A stretch of DNA of 64,000 nt from CBDESM01 sp965205165 (lineage in GTDB: Bacteria > Chloroflexota > Dehalococcoidia > Bin125): contig OZ242037.1 of NCBI GenBank assembly GCA_965205165.1, positions 1,488,001 through 1,552,000 of the forward strand, in the 5' to 3' direction. This document shows, in pieces, positions 25,734-35,854 of the stretch (position 1 is its first letter; the number at the start of each line of letters is the position of its first letter). A program made the position numbers and the translations under genes. The notes below the pieces were generated by a model. That model saw only the letters and a program-made list of their open reading frames with translations, had not been told where the DNA came from and searched no databases.

Positions 25734-26693
25734 CTACGAACTGAACGCCGGCAGCAGCTCGGCCGCTATGAATTCCATCCCGTTCAGGACTCGCTGCAAG
25801 GGTGAATCGCCCCGCCCGAAGGGCGTCGCGATCAGGTGCTCCAAGCCGGCCCGTCCGAACTGCAGCAGGTCGGCGGCCACTTCCTCGGGCGAGCCGCCCA
25901 GCAGCGGCCGCTCGGCCTCGGCCCACGGCTCCTCGGTCAGCTGGATGGCGTGCAGCATCGAGATTTCCAGCTCGTCCGGGTCGCGCCGATCGCGCCGGCA
26001 GGCGGCCCGCACGCCGGCGACCTCCGCCTCCAACTGATCCGGCGTCTGGAAGGCGGCGTGGTAGCCGTCGCCCCAGCGCGAGGCTCGCCGCCAGGCGTTC
26101 GCGCCGTTGCCGCCGATCACGATCGGGATGCCGCCCTCCCGCGCCGGCTTGGGGTACGCCCCGGCCTGCTCGAACTCGATGAAGCGGGCGTGGATGCTCG
26201 ACGGCCCCGAGTTGGTCCACATCTCCTTCATCGCCCGCAGGTAGTCGTTGGTCAGGGTCCCGCGCCAGCGGAACTGCTCGTCGGTCAGTCCCAGCGCCTC
26301 GAACTCCTCGCGCATCCAGCCGACGCCGGCGCCGAGCACGATCCGCCCGCCCGACAGCCGATCCGCCGCGGCCAGCATCTTCGCGGTCACCGCCGCGTGG
26401 CGGTAGGGGATCACCAGCACGCTGCAGCCGATCTCGACCCGCCCGGTGGCCGCCGCCAGCGCGCTCATCATCGTCAGCGGCTCGTAGCAGGGCACCGAGG
26501 CGGGCGCCGGGAACACCCCGGTCGCGTTGTAGGGGTAGCGCGATTCAATGCTCGCGGGGATCACCACGTGGTCGTTGGTCCAGACCGAATCGAAGCCGAG
26601 CGCCTCGGCGGCCTGCGCCACCTCGATGCAGGCCGCGGGCCCGCGCGGGTCCCCGAAGGCCCCGATGTTGCCGACCGTCACCCCGAATCGCAT
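25734..26693 (-). CDS. LLM-class F420-dependent oxidoreductase (copy 2)
   Basis: The 319-residue protein begins MRFGVTVGNIGAFGDP and repeats the motifs of copy 1: SVWTNDHVVIPASIESRYPYNATG, VEIGCSVLVIPYRHAAV, RIVLGAGVGWMREEFEALG and PIVIGGNGANAWRR. The two genes are 13 bases apart in the same orientation and are tandem duplicates that have clearly diverged. Divergent transcription of moxR starts about 110 bases upstream. Confidence 0.88.
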   Translation of the reverse strand: MRFGVTVGNIGAFGDPRGPAACIEVAQAAEALGFDSVWTNDHVVIPASIESRYPYNATGVFPAPASVPCYEPLTMMSALAAATGRVEIGCSVLVIPYRHAAVTAKMLAAADRLSGGRIVLGAGVGWMREEFEALGLTDEQFRWRGTLTNDYLRAMKEMWTNSGPSSIHARFIEFEQAGAYPKPAREGGIPIVIGGNGANAWRRASRWGDGYHAAFQTPDQLEAEVAGVRAACRRDRRDPDELEISMLHAIQLTEEPWAEAERPLLGGSPEEVAADLLQFGRAGLEHLIATPFGRGDSPLQRVLNGMEFIAAELLPAFSS

Positions 26694-26803
26694 CGCGCCC
26701 GCCTTCCCCCGCGCCGCCGGCTGCAGGCCGGCCGCGCGCAGCGCAGGATAGGCTGGACGGCACCGCGCCGTACGGGCGGCGCAACGGGGGGATTCGCGCG
26801 GCG

Positions 26804-27787
<984 letters not shown>

Positions 27788-27805
27788 ACCGGGTGAGGCC
27801 GCTGA

Positions 27806-29104
27806 TCAGCCGGCAGCGGCGGCCGCGCCCAGCTCGATCGGCATCTCCTCCGCGTAGACGCGGGGGACCCGGGGCGAGATTCCCGTGAGGATCGCGTGCG
27901 GCACCGTGCCCGCCGCCCTCGCCAGGTCCGCTGCGGTCTGCGTCCGCGCCCCGTCTCCGCCGATGATCGTCACCTCGTCGCCCGACCGCGCCTGCGGGAT
28001 GTCGGTGACGTCGGCCATGCAGCTGTCCATGCAGATCGCGCCGCGGATCGGCGCGTGGCGGCCCTGGATCAGGACGCCGGCGCCCGGTTCCAGGCCGCGG
28101 GGCAGGCCGGCGGCGTAGCCGGCGCCGATCACGGCGAGCCGCGTTTCGCGCTCGGCGGTCCAAGCGCCGCCGTAGGAGACCGATGCGCCCGCTGGGATTT
28201 CGCGGATGGCGAGGATGGTCGTCTTCCATTCGGCCGCCGGCTGCAGCGGCGGATGCAGGGAATCGCGCGACGGATTGGGTGCGAGCCCGTAGACCGCGAG
28301 GCCGGGGCGGATCATGTCCAGAGCGGTTTCCGGGAAGCGGAGGAAGGGGGCGCTGTTGGAGGCGTGCAGCAGCTGCGGGTTGATCCGGCGTCCGATCCGC
28401 TCGAAGCGGCGGAAGGCGTCCAGCGTCTGCTCGGGCTCGCCGGCCGGGCTGGGGAAGTGGGTGTAGACGCCTTCGAGCACGAGCTGGGCGCTGGAGCGGA
28501 TCTGGGCGGCGAGCGCGCAGGCCTGCTCCGGGCGCAGCCCGTGATGGCTCATGCCGCTGTCGATGTAGAGGTGGACGCGCAGCTGCCGGTGCAGCCGCCC
28601 GGCGGCCGCGCTCAGCGCCTCGACCGCGGCCGGGTCCGCCACCGTCACCGCCAAGTTCAGGCCGGCCGCGCGCTGCGCCTGCTCCGGCTGGATCGGGCAG
28701 AAGACGATCACCTCGTCGAGGAAGCGGTCGGCGCGCAGTTCGGCCGCCTCGTCGACGTCGAACACGCAGACCGCGGCCGCGCCGGCTTCGATCGCCGCCC
28801 GCGCGACCGGGGCTGCGCCGTGCCCGTAGCCGTCGGCCTTGACCACCGCGGCCACGCGGGCCGGGCGCGCCAGCCGCCGCAGCTGCCGCACGTTGCGCTT
28901 GATTGCGCCCAAATCGACCGTCATCCAGGAGCGCCCGATCGGGCGCGCGGCCGGAGACGGCGCGGGCAGCTGCGACTCGGGCGGGTTACGCCAGTGTTTG
29001 CGGGCGTTCGACAGCTTCGGCGGCGGGTTCGTACTGTGGAGCGGGGTTGGGCTGGCGGAGTCGCCGCGTCGCGCCGCTCCGGCGCGCGAGAGCAGGAGAG
29101 TCAT
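27806..29104 (-). CDS. alr: Alanine racemase
   Basis: The protein has the PLP-lysine motif VVKADGYGHGA near the start of the barrel and the catalytic tyrosine in SVSYGGAWT. Between these lie HLYIDSGMSHHGLRPEQ and RPGLAVYGLAPNP, and the C-terminal CMDSCMADVTDI closes the active site. It makes D-alanine for peptidoglycan. The start is uncertain: ATG at 29104 is used, giving a long Pro-rich N-terminal extension; MTVDLGAIKRNV further in could be the true start. The lytic transglycosylase gene is divergent. Confidence 0.92.
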   Translation of the reverse strand: MTLLLSRAGAARRGDSASPTPLHSTNPPPKLSNARKHWRNPPESQLPAPSPAARPIGRSWMTVDLGAIKRNVRQLRRLARPARVAAVVKADGYGHGAAPVARAAIEAGAAAVCVFDVDEAAELRADRFLDEVIVFCPIQPEQAQRAAGLNLAVTVADPAAVEALSAAAGRLHRQLRVHLYIDSGMSHHGLRPEQACALAAQIRSSAQLVLEGVYTHFPSPAGEPEQTLDAFRRFERIGRRINPQLLHASNSAPFLRFPETALDMIRPGLAVYGLAPNPSRDSLHPPLQPAAEWKTTILAIREIPAGASVSYGGAWTAERETRLAVIGAGYAAGLPRGLEPGAGVLIQGRHAPIRGAICMDSCMADVTDIPQARSGDEVTIIGGDGARTQTAADLARAAGTVPHAILTGISPRVPRVYAEEMPIELGAAAAAG

Positions 29105-29161
29105 GGCATTCAGTCCGCGCCGCCGCCCGCCGTTGGCCACAGTAGCAACGGCCCCGCGATC

Positions 29162-31549
29162 GTGAAACGCGCTTCCGCCCGCGCTTTACTTGCCGCTTGC
29201 CTGGCTCTCTGCTGCGCCGCTCTCGCCGCCTGCACTTCCGATACCGGCGGCGAACCAGCCGGCCAGCAGGCGCAGCAGCAGGAAGTCCGCAGCCTGCCCG
29301 CGGCCGTCGCGACGGATGCGGGCGAAGATCAATCGGAGCAAACTGGCGAGCCGCGCTCACCGGCCACCAACTTGCTGGAGGTGATCCTCGACGAGGCGGC
29401 CGCGCTCGAACGGAACGGTTTCTGGGAGTCCGCCGCCGGCATGCGCGACCGCGTGCTGGCCGATCCGGCCTTCCCCGTGCTGCCGCCGCAGCGCCGCTAC
29501 GAGGCGCAGCTCGATCAGGTCAAGCTCTGGCTGGCGCTGGAGCGGGGCGGCGACGCGACGGCGCTGCTCTCGGAATTGGCCTGGGACCTCGCGATCATGC
29601 CGCCCGAGTCGGCGCGGCGGCATGCGCTGCTGCGGGCACGAGCGTTCCGCGATGCCGGCGATCTCGCCACCGCCGTCTCGTCGCTCGACCGCTACATCGC
29701 GGACTCCGGCCCGGCCCTCGCCAGCATGCTCGTGATCCGCGCCGGCTGGCAGCTCGAACTCGGGCAATACGAAGCGGCCGACGCCTCCGCCCAGCAGGCG
29801 CTGGCCTACGCCGCACTGCCCGACGGCGAGCGCCGCGAGGCGCTGCTGATCTCGGCCGGGGCACTCGAACAGCTGGAGCGCAACGCGGCCGCGATCGACC
29901 GTCTCGTCGATCTGCTCGCGGGCGGTCCGCCGTTCGACGATCGCGCGGCCGCGCTGGCCCGGATCGGCGAGCTCGAAGCCGCGAACGGCAACCTCAGCGG
30001 CGGCATCACGGCCTGGCTGCAGCTGGTCGAGGACCTGCCCGCGGCCGCGCAGGCCGCCGATGCGCTCGACCGCCTGCGCGAGCTGGACGCGGGCGTCCCC
30101 CGCATCGCCGCCGGGCGCGTGCTCTACGCCGCCGATCGGCTTGATGAGGCGCGGGCTGAACTGATCGACGCCATCGTCTTCGGCACGCCGGCCGAGCAGG
30201 CCGAGGCCGAATTCCTGATCGCCCGCATCGCGCAGGCGCGCGGCGAGCTCGATGCCGCCTTTTCCGGCTACCTCGCCGTGCCCGGCCGCGATTCCGATTC
30301 GCCCTTCGCCGCCGAAGCGGTCTGGCGCGCCGCCGATCTCTACTCCGAAGAGGGCAGTTCCGCCGCCGCCGAGCCGCTCTACGAGCGCGTCATGCGCGAT
30401 CACCCGGACTACATCTGGGCGGCTGACGCGGCGCTGCGCTGGGCGCTCTGGCGGGCCGACGAGGTTGGCTGGGAGGCAGTGCTGGCGCGGCTGGTCGAGG
30501 GCGAATCGCTGCAATCCGGCTGGACCGTCAACGAGCGCCAGCGGCACCTGCTCTGGCAGGGCATCGCGTCGGCCCGGCTGGACCGCCCGGCCGACGCGCA
30601 GGCGCTGTGGCGGCGCGCCGCCGAGCTCGCGCCCGGCTCCTACTACGGCGCGCGCGCCGCCCTGCACCTCGGCGAACCGACCGACCCCTTCGCCGCCCGG
30701 GTCGACGCGGAGGCCTGGCTGCGCCGGATCGCGGGGCCCGAACCGGCCGGGGCTCCGCCGCCGGCCGAATCCACGCGCTGGCGGGCGGCCCGCGACCTGC
30801 GCGCGGCCGGTTTCGATGCGCGCGCCGTCGCCCAGTTCGCGCAATGGCGGATCGATGCCGGCGGCAATCTCTGGACGCTCTACCGCATGGCGCTTCATCT
30901 CGAGGCAGAGGGCGAAACTTCCGCCGCGCTGATCGCGGCCGAACAGCTGCTGTCCGTTTCGGCCACGCCGTGGTGGCAGGCGCCGGCCGCGGTCGCGCGG
31001 CTCGGCTTCCCGCGCCCTTGGGCCGAACTGCGCGCCACCGCGGCCGTGGAGCGCGGCGTCGACCAGGACCTGTTCGCGTCGCTGATCCGCTGGGAGAGCC
31101 GCTTCGACCCCAACGCGCGCGGTCTCGCGGGCGAGATCGGCCTCACCCAGGTGATTCCCGGCACCTCGGCCCTGATCGCCGAGATGCTCGGCGAAGAGCA
31201 TGACCACGCGCGGCTGGCACGGCCGGAGACGGCGATCCGCTACGGCGCGTGGTTCCTGGGCTCGCAGCTGGCCGATTACGACGACCGCGCCGGCGTCGCG
31301 CTGGCCGCCTACAACGCGGGGCCGGGCAGCGCCCGGCGCTGGCTCGAGACCGCCGCCGGCTACGACGACCGTGCCGGCAGCGAGGCCACAGCCGCGTCGT
31401 TCGCGCGGGATCCGTTCGCGGACGACGCGTTCGAGGCAGCGATCGACTTCCCGACCACGCGGGCCTACATGCGCAAGATCCTCGAGGGCCGCGCCGCCTA
31501 CGCCGCGCTCGCCGCGCACGAAGCGGCGCACACGCCGGCCGGCGGCTGA
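29162..31549 (+). CDS. Lipoprotein lytic transglycosylase (Slt70-like)
   Basis: A GTG start at 29162 gives a signal peptide ending in the lipobox LAAC, so the enzyme should be anchored on the outer face of the membrane. The ~795-residue protein has a long alpha-helical TPR-like superhelix (residues ~60-600) and a C-terminal transglycosylase domain. There the catalytic Glu is in SLIRWESRFDPNA, followed by GLTQVIPGT and YNAGPGSARRWLE. It cleaves glycan strands with 1,6-anhydro ring formation. No other start fits the signal peptide. It is upstream of the rpmH cluster. Confidence 0.9.
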   Translation: MKRASARALLAACLALCCAALAACTSDTGGEPAGQQAQQQEVRSLPAAVATDAGEDQSEQTGEPRSPATNLLEVILDEAAALERNGFWESAAGMRDRVLADPAFPVLPPQRRYEAQLDQVKLWLALERGGDATALLSELAWDLAIMPPESARRHALLRARAFRDAGDLATAVSSLDRYIADSGPALASMLVIRAGWQLELGQYEAADASAQQALAYAALPDGERREALLISAGALEQLERNAAAIDRLVDLLAGGPPFDDRAAALARIGELEAANGNLSGGITAWLQLVEDLPAAAQAADALDRLRELDAGVPRIAAGRVLYAADRLDEARAELIDAIVFGTPAEQAEAEFLIARIAQARGELDAAFSGYLAVPGRDSDSPFAAEAVWRAADLYSEEGSSAAAEPLYERVMRDHPDYIWAADAALRWALWRADEVGWEAVLARLVEGESLQSGWTVNERQRHLLWQGIASARLDRPADAQALWRRAAELAPGSYYGARAALHLGEPTDPFAARVDAEAWLRRIAGPEPAGAPPPAESTRWRAARDLRAAGFDARAVAQFAQWRIDAGGNLWTLYRMALHLEAEGETSAALIAAEQLLSVSATPWWQAPAAVARLGFPRPWAELRATAAVERGVDQDLFASLIRWESRFDPNARGLAGEIGLTQVIPGTSALIAEMLGEEHDHARLARPETAIRYGAWFLGSQLADYDDRAGVALAAYNAGPGSARRWLETAAGYDDRAGSEATAASFARDPFADDAFEAAIDFPTTRAYMRKILEGRAAYAALAAHEAAHTPAGG

Positions 31550-31567
31550 GCGTTGGAGGGGGCGCGG

Positions 31568-31595
31568 TTGTCCGCTGCGCGGGCAGGGGTATACT
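31568..31595 (+). promoter_or_regulatory. Candidate promoter for rpmH-rnpA
   Basis: A TTGTCC element (31568-31573) and TATACT (31590-31595), with a 16-base spacer, lie 76 bases upstream of rpmH in the only gap between the transglycosylase and rpmH. The -10 is close to consensus and stands out against the GC-rich background. Confidence 0.55.
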
Positions 31596-31671
31596 TGGCG
31601 TCTGCCAGCGGCTTGCGGCACGCCGATTCCGGTGCCGCCAGTTTCCAATCCTGTGCGGCGGAGGAGGCGTG

Positions 31672-31812
31672 ATGCCCAAGCGCACGTACCAGCCCAAGCG
31701 AATCCCGCGCAAGCGCGAACACGGCTTCCGCAAGCGCATGTCCTCCCGCGCCGGGCGGGCCGTGCTCAAGCGCCGCCGCCAGCGCGGGCGGCGCCTGCTC
31801 TCGGTCGCCTGA
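31672..31812 (+). CDS. rpmH: Ribosomal protein bL34
   Basis: The 46-residue, strongly basic protein MPKRTYQPKRIPRKREHGF... RAVLKRRRQRGRRLLSV is an unmistakable bL34. The start ATG at 31672 follows GGAGGAGG. It binds 23S rRNA in the large subunit. As in most bacteria it precedes rnpA and lies in the origin-proximal cluster. Confidence 0.97.
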   Translation: MPKRTYQPKRIPRKREHGFRKRMSSRAGRAVLKRRRQRGRRLLSVA

Positions 31813-31863
31813 CCCGGCCCCCGCGCAGCCTGCGCGTGCAACGCTCCGACCTCTTCCGGATCG

Positions 31864-32244
31864 ATGCGCCGTGAGCAGCGCTTGCGCAAGCGGGCGGAGT
31901 TCGATGCCGTATTCAGTGCAAATGTTCGAGTATCGCACCGCGAACTCTCTGTCGCCGTCCGCGACCGCGGCGACGATGCTCCCAACCGCTGGGGCTTCGC
32001 GGTCGGCTCGCGCTTGGGCGGCGCGGTCGTCCGCAATCGGATCAAGCGCCGGCTGCGGCAGATCGCCGCGAAAATCGGCGGCAGCGGGCTCGATGTCGTG
32101 GTCGTCGCCCGCTCCGGCGCGGCCGAAGCGAGTTACCAGATGCTCGAACAGAACCTCGCGGGCCTGATGACGCGGGCGCGGGAACGGCTGGAACGGCCCT
32201 CCAAGAGCCGCGCCCCGAGACGGAAGCGGAGCTCCTCCGAGTGA
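31864..32244 (+). CDS. rnpA: Ribonuclease P protein component
   Basis: The 126-residue protein starts MRREQRLRKRAEFDAVF and carries the RNR signature region GGAVVRNRIKRRLRQ that contacts the RNase P RNA. It helps RNase P remove tRNA 5' leaders. It is 51 bases after rpmH and its stop overlaps the GTG start of yidD by four bases. The C-terminus is a basic tail (RRKRSSSE) typical of high-GC members. Confidence 0.95.
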   Translation: MRREQRLRKRAEFDAVFSANVRVSHRELSVAVRDRGDDAPNRWGFAVGSRLGGAVVRNRIKRRLRQIAAKIGGSGLDVVVVARSGAAEASYQMLEQNLAGLMTRARERLERPSKSRAPRRKRSSSE

Positions 32245-32498
32245 ACATCGCGCAGCGCCCCCGGCCCGGCCTCGGCGCCCGCATCGCCATCGGCGGCGTC
32301 CGCGCCTATCAGATCGCCCTTTCGCCGATCTTCGCCGTGCTCGGATCGGCTTGCATCTTCCAGCCGAGCTGCTCGGAGTACATGGCGGACGCGGTGCGCG
32401 AACGAGGCCTCGCCCGCGGGATCTTCGCCGGTACCTGGCGGCTGCTCCGCTGCAACCCGCTCAGCCGCGGCGGCTACGACCCGGTCCGCCCGAGATGA
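32241..32498 (+). CDS. yidD: Membrane protein insertion factor YidD
   Basis: The 85-residue product has a GTG start at the GTGA overlap with rnpA. The YidD core FQPSCSEYMADAVRERGLARG and RCNPLSRGGYDPV is complete. YidD assists YidC-dependent membrane insertion. It is the last gene before the two parS sites and the lipoprotein gene, followed by yidC. Confidence 0.95.
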   Translation: MNIAQRPRPGLGARIAIGGVRAYQIALSPIFAVLGSACIFQPSCSEYMADAVRERGLARGIFAGTWRLLRCNPLSRGGYDPVRPR

Positions 32499-32514
32499 TG
32501 TTTCACGTGAAACA
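32499..32514. promoter_or_regulatory. parS: parS site 1
   Basis: TGTTTCACGTGAAACA is a perfect 16-bp match to the bacterial chromosomal parS consensus bound by ParB. It begins directly after the yidD stop. It is 65 bp from a second identical site and about 4.1 kb from parB. Confidence 0.95.
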
Positions 32515-32563
32515 CCCCGCCGGCACGCCCGCCAACTCCCGCCGAACGCTCCGCCAAGAGGGG

Positions 32564-32579
32564 TGTTTCACGTGAAACA
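32564..32579. promoter_or_regulatory. parS: parS site 2, overlapping a gene start
   Basis: A second perfect copy of the parS 16-mer TGTTTCACGTGAAACA. It lies between the ribosome-binding site (AAGAGGGG) and the start codon region of the downstream lipoprotein gene, and it includes both alternative GTG starts (32563, 32572) or their neighbours. ParB loading here could affect expression of that gene. Confidence 0.95.
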
Positions 32580-33750
32580 CCCCCTGCGCCCCAAGCGGCT
32601 CCTCATCTGGTCGGCGCTGCTGCTGACCCCGCTTCTGCTGATCGCCTGCCAGATCGCCGATGCGCCCGATGGCTGGGGCGCGGTGACTGAAGATCCAGCC
32701 GTTGAGGGCCGCATCGTCTTCCCCACCGGCGGCGAGGAGGTCGTCGCAATTGATGCCGCCTCCGGCATCATCGCTTGGCAGTTCCCGAAGGACGGCAACG
32801 ACATTCGCATGCCGGGCCTCGACGATGATCTCGAGACCTCCGCCTTCTATGCCGATCCCATCTGGTCATCCTTCTCCGGGGAATGGCTGGTCGGCGAGTA
32901 TTCGGACGGCATCCTTTGGGCTGTCCGCGGTGACGGACGCTCCGCACGAGCGATCTACTCCACGGGTGCGCGCATCGTCGCCACCCCTGCACTGGATGGG
33001 CAGCTGGCCTATATCCCGACCAACGACGACCGGGTGATCGCGGTTGACATCGAGCGGCCGCAGGAGGCCGTCTGGGAGTGGGACGGCGGCACCGGCCTTG
33101 CCATCCTCGGCTCGCCCGTCCTGCTTGATACCGACGCCGGCAAGCTGCTGATCTTCGCTTCGCTCGACGGCTGGGTCACCGCCCTGCGCGTTGACGGGCC
33201 GGAGCCCGGGCAATCCGCTTGGCGCAAGGAGATCGGCGCGGGACTCGCATCCGCCGTCACCGGCGGTGATGGCCTCGCCTACTTCGGCGCGTTTGACCGC
33301 ACTTTCTACGCAATCCGGCCGGCTGACGGCGAAACGGTCTGGACCGCGAGCGGCGCGAACTGGTTCTGGGGATCCCCGCTCGTGGCCGAGGGGGCGGTCT
33401 ACGTTTCCGATGTCCGCGGCAATGTCTATGCCTGGGATGCGCGCAGCGGCCAGCCGCGCTGGCCCTCGCCTTACCAGTCCGGCGAAGACCGCATGCGCTC
33501 ACGCCCGGTGCTGGTCGACGTGCAGGGCATCCCGGTGCTCGCGGTGGTGGCGCGGGACGGCTCGATCCACCAGATCAACGCCGATACCGGCCAAGCTGCC
33601 TTCCCCTTCGAGATCCGCGTGGACGGGGACGTGCTCTCTGATCCGCGCATCGTCGGCGGCCGCCTGCTCGTGGGCAACGAGGGCGGCCAGCTCTGGTCGG
33701 CCGTGCTCGGCGTCAACGCCGCGCCCCAGAAAATCTACGAGGCCGACTGA
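32572..33750 (+). CDS. PQQ-like beta-propeller lipoprotein
   Basis: GTG at 32572 is preferred over GTG at 32563 because the AAGAGGGG site ends nine bases upstream. The N-terminus then reads VKHPLRPKRLLIW... with lipobox LLIAC. The ~392-residue mature protein has repeated blades with WD/PQQ-like elements (VVAIDAASGIIAWQF, VYAWDARSGQPRW, IHQINADTGQAAF), similar to BamB and quinoprotein propellers. It may be an envelope assembly factor linked to yidC, whose start overlaps its stop by one base (TGATGA). The catalytic residues of quinoprotein dehydrogenases are not evident. Confidence 0.85.
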   Translation: MKHPLRPKRLLIWSALLLTPLLLIACQIADAPDGWGAVTEDPAVEGRIVFPTGGEEVVAIDAASGIIAWQFPKDGNDIRMPGLDDDLETSAFYADPIWSSFSGEWLVGEYSDGILWAVRGDGRSARAIYSTGARIVATPALDGQLAYIPTNDDRVIAVDIERPQEAVWEWDGGTGLAILGSPVLLDTDAGKLLIFASLDGWVTALRVDGPEPGQSAWRKEIGAGLASAVTGGDGLAYFGAFDRTFYAIRPADGETVWTASGANWFWGSPLVAEGAVYVSDVRGNVYAWDARSGQPRWPSPYQSGEDRMRSRPVLVDVQGIPVLAVVARDGSIHQINADTGQAAFPFEIRVDGDVLSDPRIVGGRLLVGNEGGQLWSAVLGVNAAPQKIYEAD

Positions 33751-34700
33751 TGATCGACTTCCTCTGGAACGACGTTCTGCTCAATCCGGTCACTAATGCG
33801 CTGATCATCCTCACCAACGCGATGGCCGACAACTACGGCCTCGCGATCATCGTCTTCACGCTGATCATCCGCGTCATCACCTACCCGCTCACCCTGCGCC
33901 AGCTGCGCGCCACCCGCGCCATGCAGCTGATGCAGCCGCGCATGCAGGAGCTCCAGAAGAAGTACAAGGACCCCAAGCGGCGCCAGGAAGAGATGGTCAA
34001 GCTCTACCGCGAGGCCGGCATCAACCCGCTCGGCTGCATCTGGCCCCTGCTCGTCCAGATGCCGATCTGGATCGCGCTCTACCAGGTCATCCGCAACACC
34101 CTCGGCGACACCCCGGAACAGCTGCTGAGCCTCTCGCGCCGACTCTACGATTGGGACTACATCACCGCGTCGATCCCGCTCGACCGGAATTTCCTCTTCC
34201 TCGACCTCGGCTCTTCCGATCTGGTCCAGTCGCTGCCGCTGGCGATCATCATCGCCGTGCTCACCTTCTTCCAGCAGAAGCTCTCGACCGCGCGGACCCC
34301 ATCGCGCGACGACCGCACCCAATCGACCAACCAGACGCTGCTCTGGATGCTGCCGTTGGTCTTCGGCTTCTTCACCCTGCAAGTGCCGGCCGGCCTCGCG
34401 CTCTACTGGCTGGTCACTTCGCTCTTCACCATCGCCACCTCGTACTACTACTACTTCTACCGAACCCGCGAACCGATCTCCGTGCGCTGGCTCTTCTCGC
34501 TCGACCCGCTGCCGGCCCCGGCCGGCGCGGCCGCATCCGGCGGCTCCGCCTCCCAGCCGCAAGAGCGCCAGACCGTGGAAGCCGAGGTCTCGGAAACCTC
34601 CGACGATGACGAAGCAGATGCCGAGGAACCGCGCGAGCGCCGCCGCTCCGCAGCCGAAGAACGCCGCCGCCAGCGCCGCAGGCGCAGGGCCAGACGCTGA
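33750..34700 (+). CDS. yidC: Membrane insertase YidC/Oxa1
   Basis: The 316-residue protein has the YidC core: TM1 with NYGLAIIVFTLIIRVITYPL, the cytoplasmic hairpin (RMQELQKKYKDPKRRQEEMVKLYREAGINPLGC), WPLLVQMPIWIALYQVIR, and later TMs ending in AGLALYWLVTSLFTI. It inserts proteins into the plasma membrane. It lacks the large periplasmic domain of proteobacterial YidC, as in Gram-positive forms. A highly charged C-terminal tail (RRRSAAEERRRQRRRRRARR) likely binds the ribosome. Neighbours yidD and jag fit the standard cluster. Confidence 0.95.
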   Translation: MIDFLWNDVLLNPVTNALIILTNAMADNYGLAIIVFTLIIRVITYPLTLRQLRATRAMQLMQPRMQELQKKYKDPKRRQEEMVKLYREAGINPLGCIWPLLVQMPIWIALYQVIRNTLGDTPEQLLSLSRRLYDWDYITASIPLDRNFLFLDLGSSDLVQSLPLAIIIAVLTFFQQKLSTARTPSRDDRTQSTNQTLLWMLPLVFGFFTLQVPAGLALYWLVTSLFTIATSYYYYFYRTREPISVRWLFSLDPLPAPAGAAASGGSASQPQERQTVEAEVSETSDDDEADAEEPRERRRSAAEERRRQRRRRRARR

Positions 34701-34763
34701 TCCGAAACGAGCACGCAGCGGGCGGCCGACGATCGCCGCCCGCAACGACTGGAGAACCGCATC

Positions 34764-35783
34764 ATGGCAGGATCGAACCCCCGCCCCGGCGAATTCGTGG
34801 AGGAGACCGGCCGCACCGTCGACGACGCCGTCCAGCGCGCCCTGCGCCGGCTCGGACTCTCCCGCCGCGATGTTGATGTCGAAGTCCTCGACGAGGGCCG
34901 CTCCGGCATCCTCGGCGTCGGCCAAGAGCCCGCGCATGTCCGCGTCACCGCCCGCGGCGCCGACGGGCCCGCGGCCGACGACGGCGACGCGCCGCTGCCC
35001 CGCATCGACGACTACGAGGATCCCGCGGAGATCGAGCGCGACGAGGACGAGTCGCAGCCCGACTACCGCGGCCGCGCCTCGCGCCCTTCGCGCAGCGCGC
35101 AGCGCGGCGGCGGCCGCCCCGTGATGGGACGCGAACCGCAGCCGCAGCCGGCCGAATCCCGCCGCGAGCCGCGCCACGACGCCCGTTCCGGCGGCCGCTC
35201 TCCGCAGCGCGGGCGCGGCCGCGAACCGCGCAGCATCGAGCCGCGAGAGCCGCTGCCGCCCTTCGAACTCTCCGCCGATCCCGAATTCGAGCCCGACGAG
35301 GACCCCAAGACCTTCGCCGTCGAGGTCGTCCGCGACCTCACCCGGCTGATGGGCTTCGACGTCGACATCCAAACCCGCGAGCCGGAAACGCCGATGGACG
35401 GCCTCGACCACGCGGTCAGCGTGATCGAGATCCTGGCCAAGGAAGGCGACGACCTCGGCCTCCTGATCGGCCGCCACGGCAGCCACATCACGGCGCTCCA
35501 GTACGTCGTCAACGTGATCCTCAGCCGCGCGCTCGACGGCGACCACCCGATCACGATCGATGTGGACGGCTACCGCCGGCGCCGCGAGGAGGCCCTGAAC
35601 GACATCGCCGACCGCGCCGCCGAGGAGGTGCGCGAATACGGCGAGCCCGTCACCTTGGCCAGCATGCCGCCGGCCGAGCGCCGCATCATCCACCTCGCCC
35701 TGATGAACGAGCCCGATCTCAAGACCGAATCCGAGGGAGACGGCCCCAACCGCCGCGTCCGCGTCCTCCTCCGCGACGACTGA
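34764..35783 (+). CDS. jag: RNA-binding protein Jag (Jag_N-KH-R3H)
   Basis: The 339-residue product has an N-terminal Jag_N domain (FVEETGRTVDDAVQRALRRLG... GILGVGQEPAHVRV). An Arg/Pro-rich low-complexity linker (~residues 75-175) follows. A KH-like domain comes next with LIGRHGSHITALQYVVN, then an R3H domain (PPAERRIIHLALMNE). Jag/KhpB binds RNA and works with KhpA in cell-division and cell-wall control; khpA is not in the window. The linker makes it longer than average. Confidence 0.93.
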   Translation: MAGSNPRPGEFVEETGRTVDDAVQRALRRLGLSRRDVDVEVLDEGRSGILGVGQEPAHVRVTARGADGPAADDGDAPLPRIDDYEDPAEIERDEDESQPDYRGRASRPSRSAQRGGGRPVMGREPQPQPAESRREPRHDARSGGRSPQRGRGREPRSIEPREPLPPFELSADPEFEPDEDPKTFAVEVVRDLTRLMGFDVDIQTREPETPMDGLDHAVSVIEILAKEGDDLGLLIGRHGSHITALQYVVNVILSRALDGDHPITIDVDGYRRRREEALNDIADRAAEEVREYGEPVTLASMPPAERRIIHLALMNEPDLKTESEGDGPNRRVRVLLRDD

Positions 35784-35854
35784 GCGGGCGGCGGGCGGGT
35801 GATGGCGCTGCGGTATCATCCGCCTGCACGCGCGATTGATCCGATCCGCCCGGA

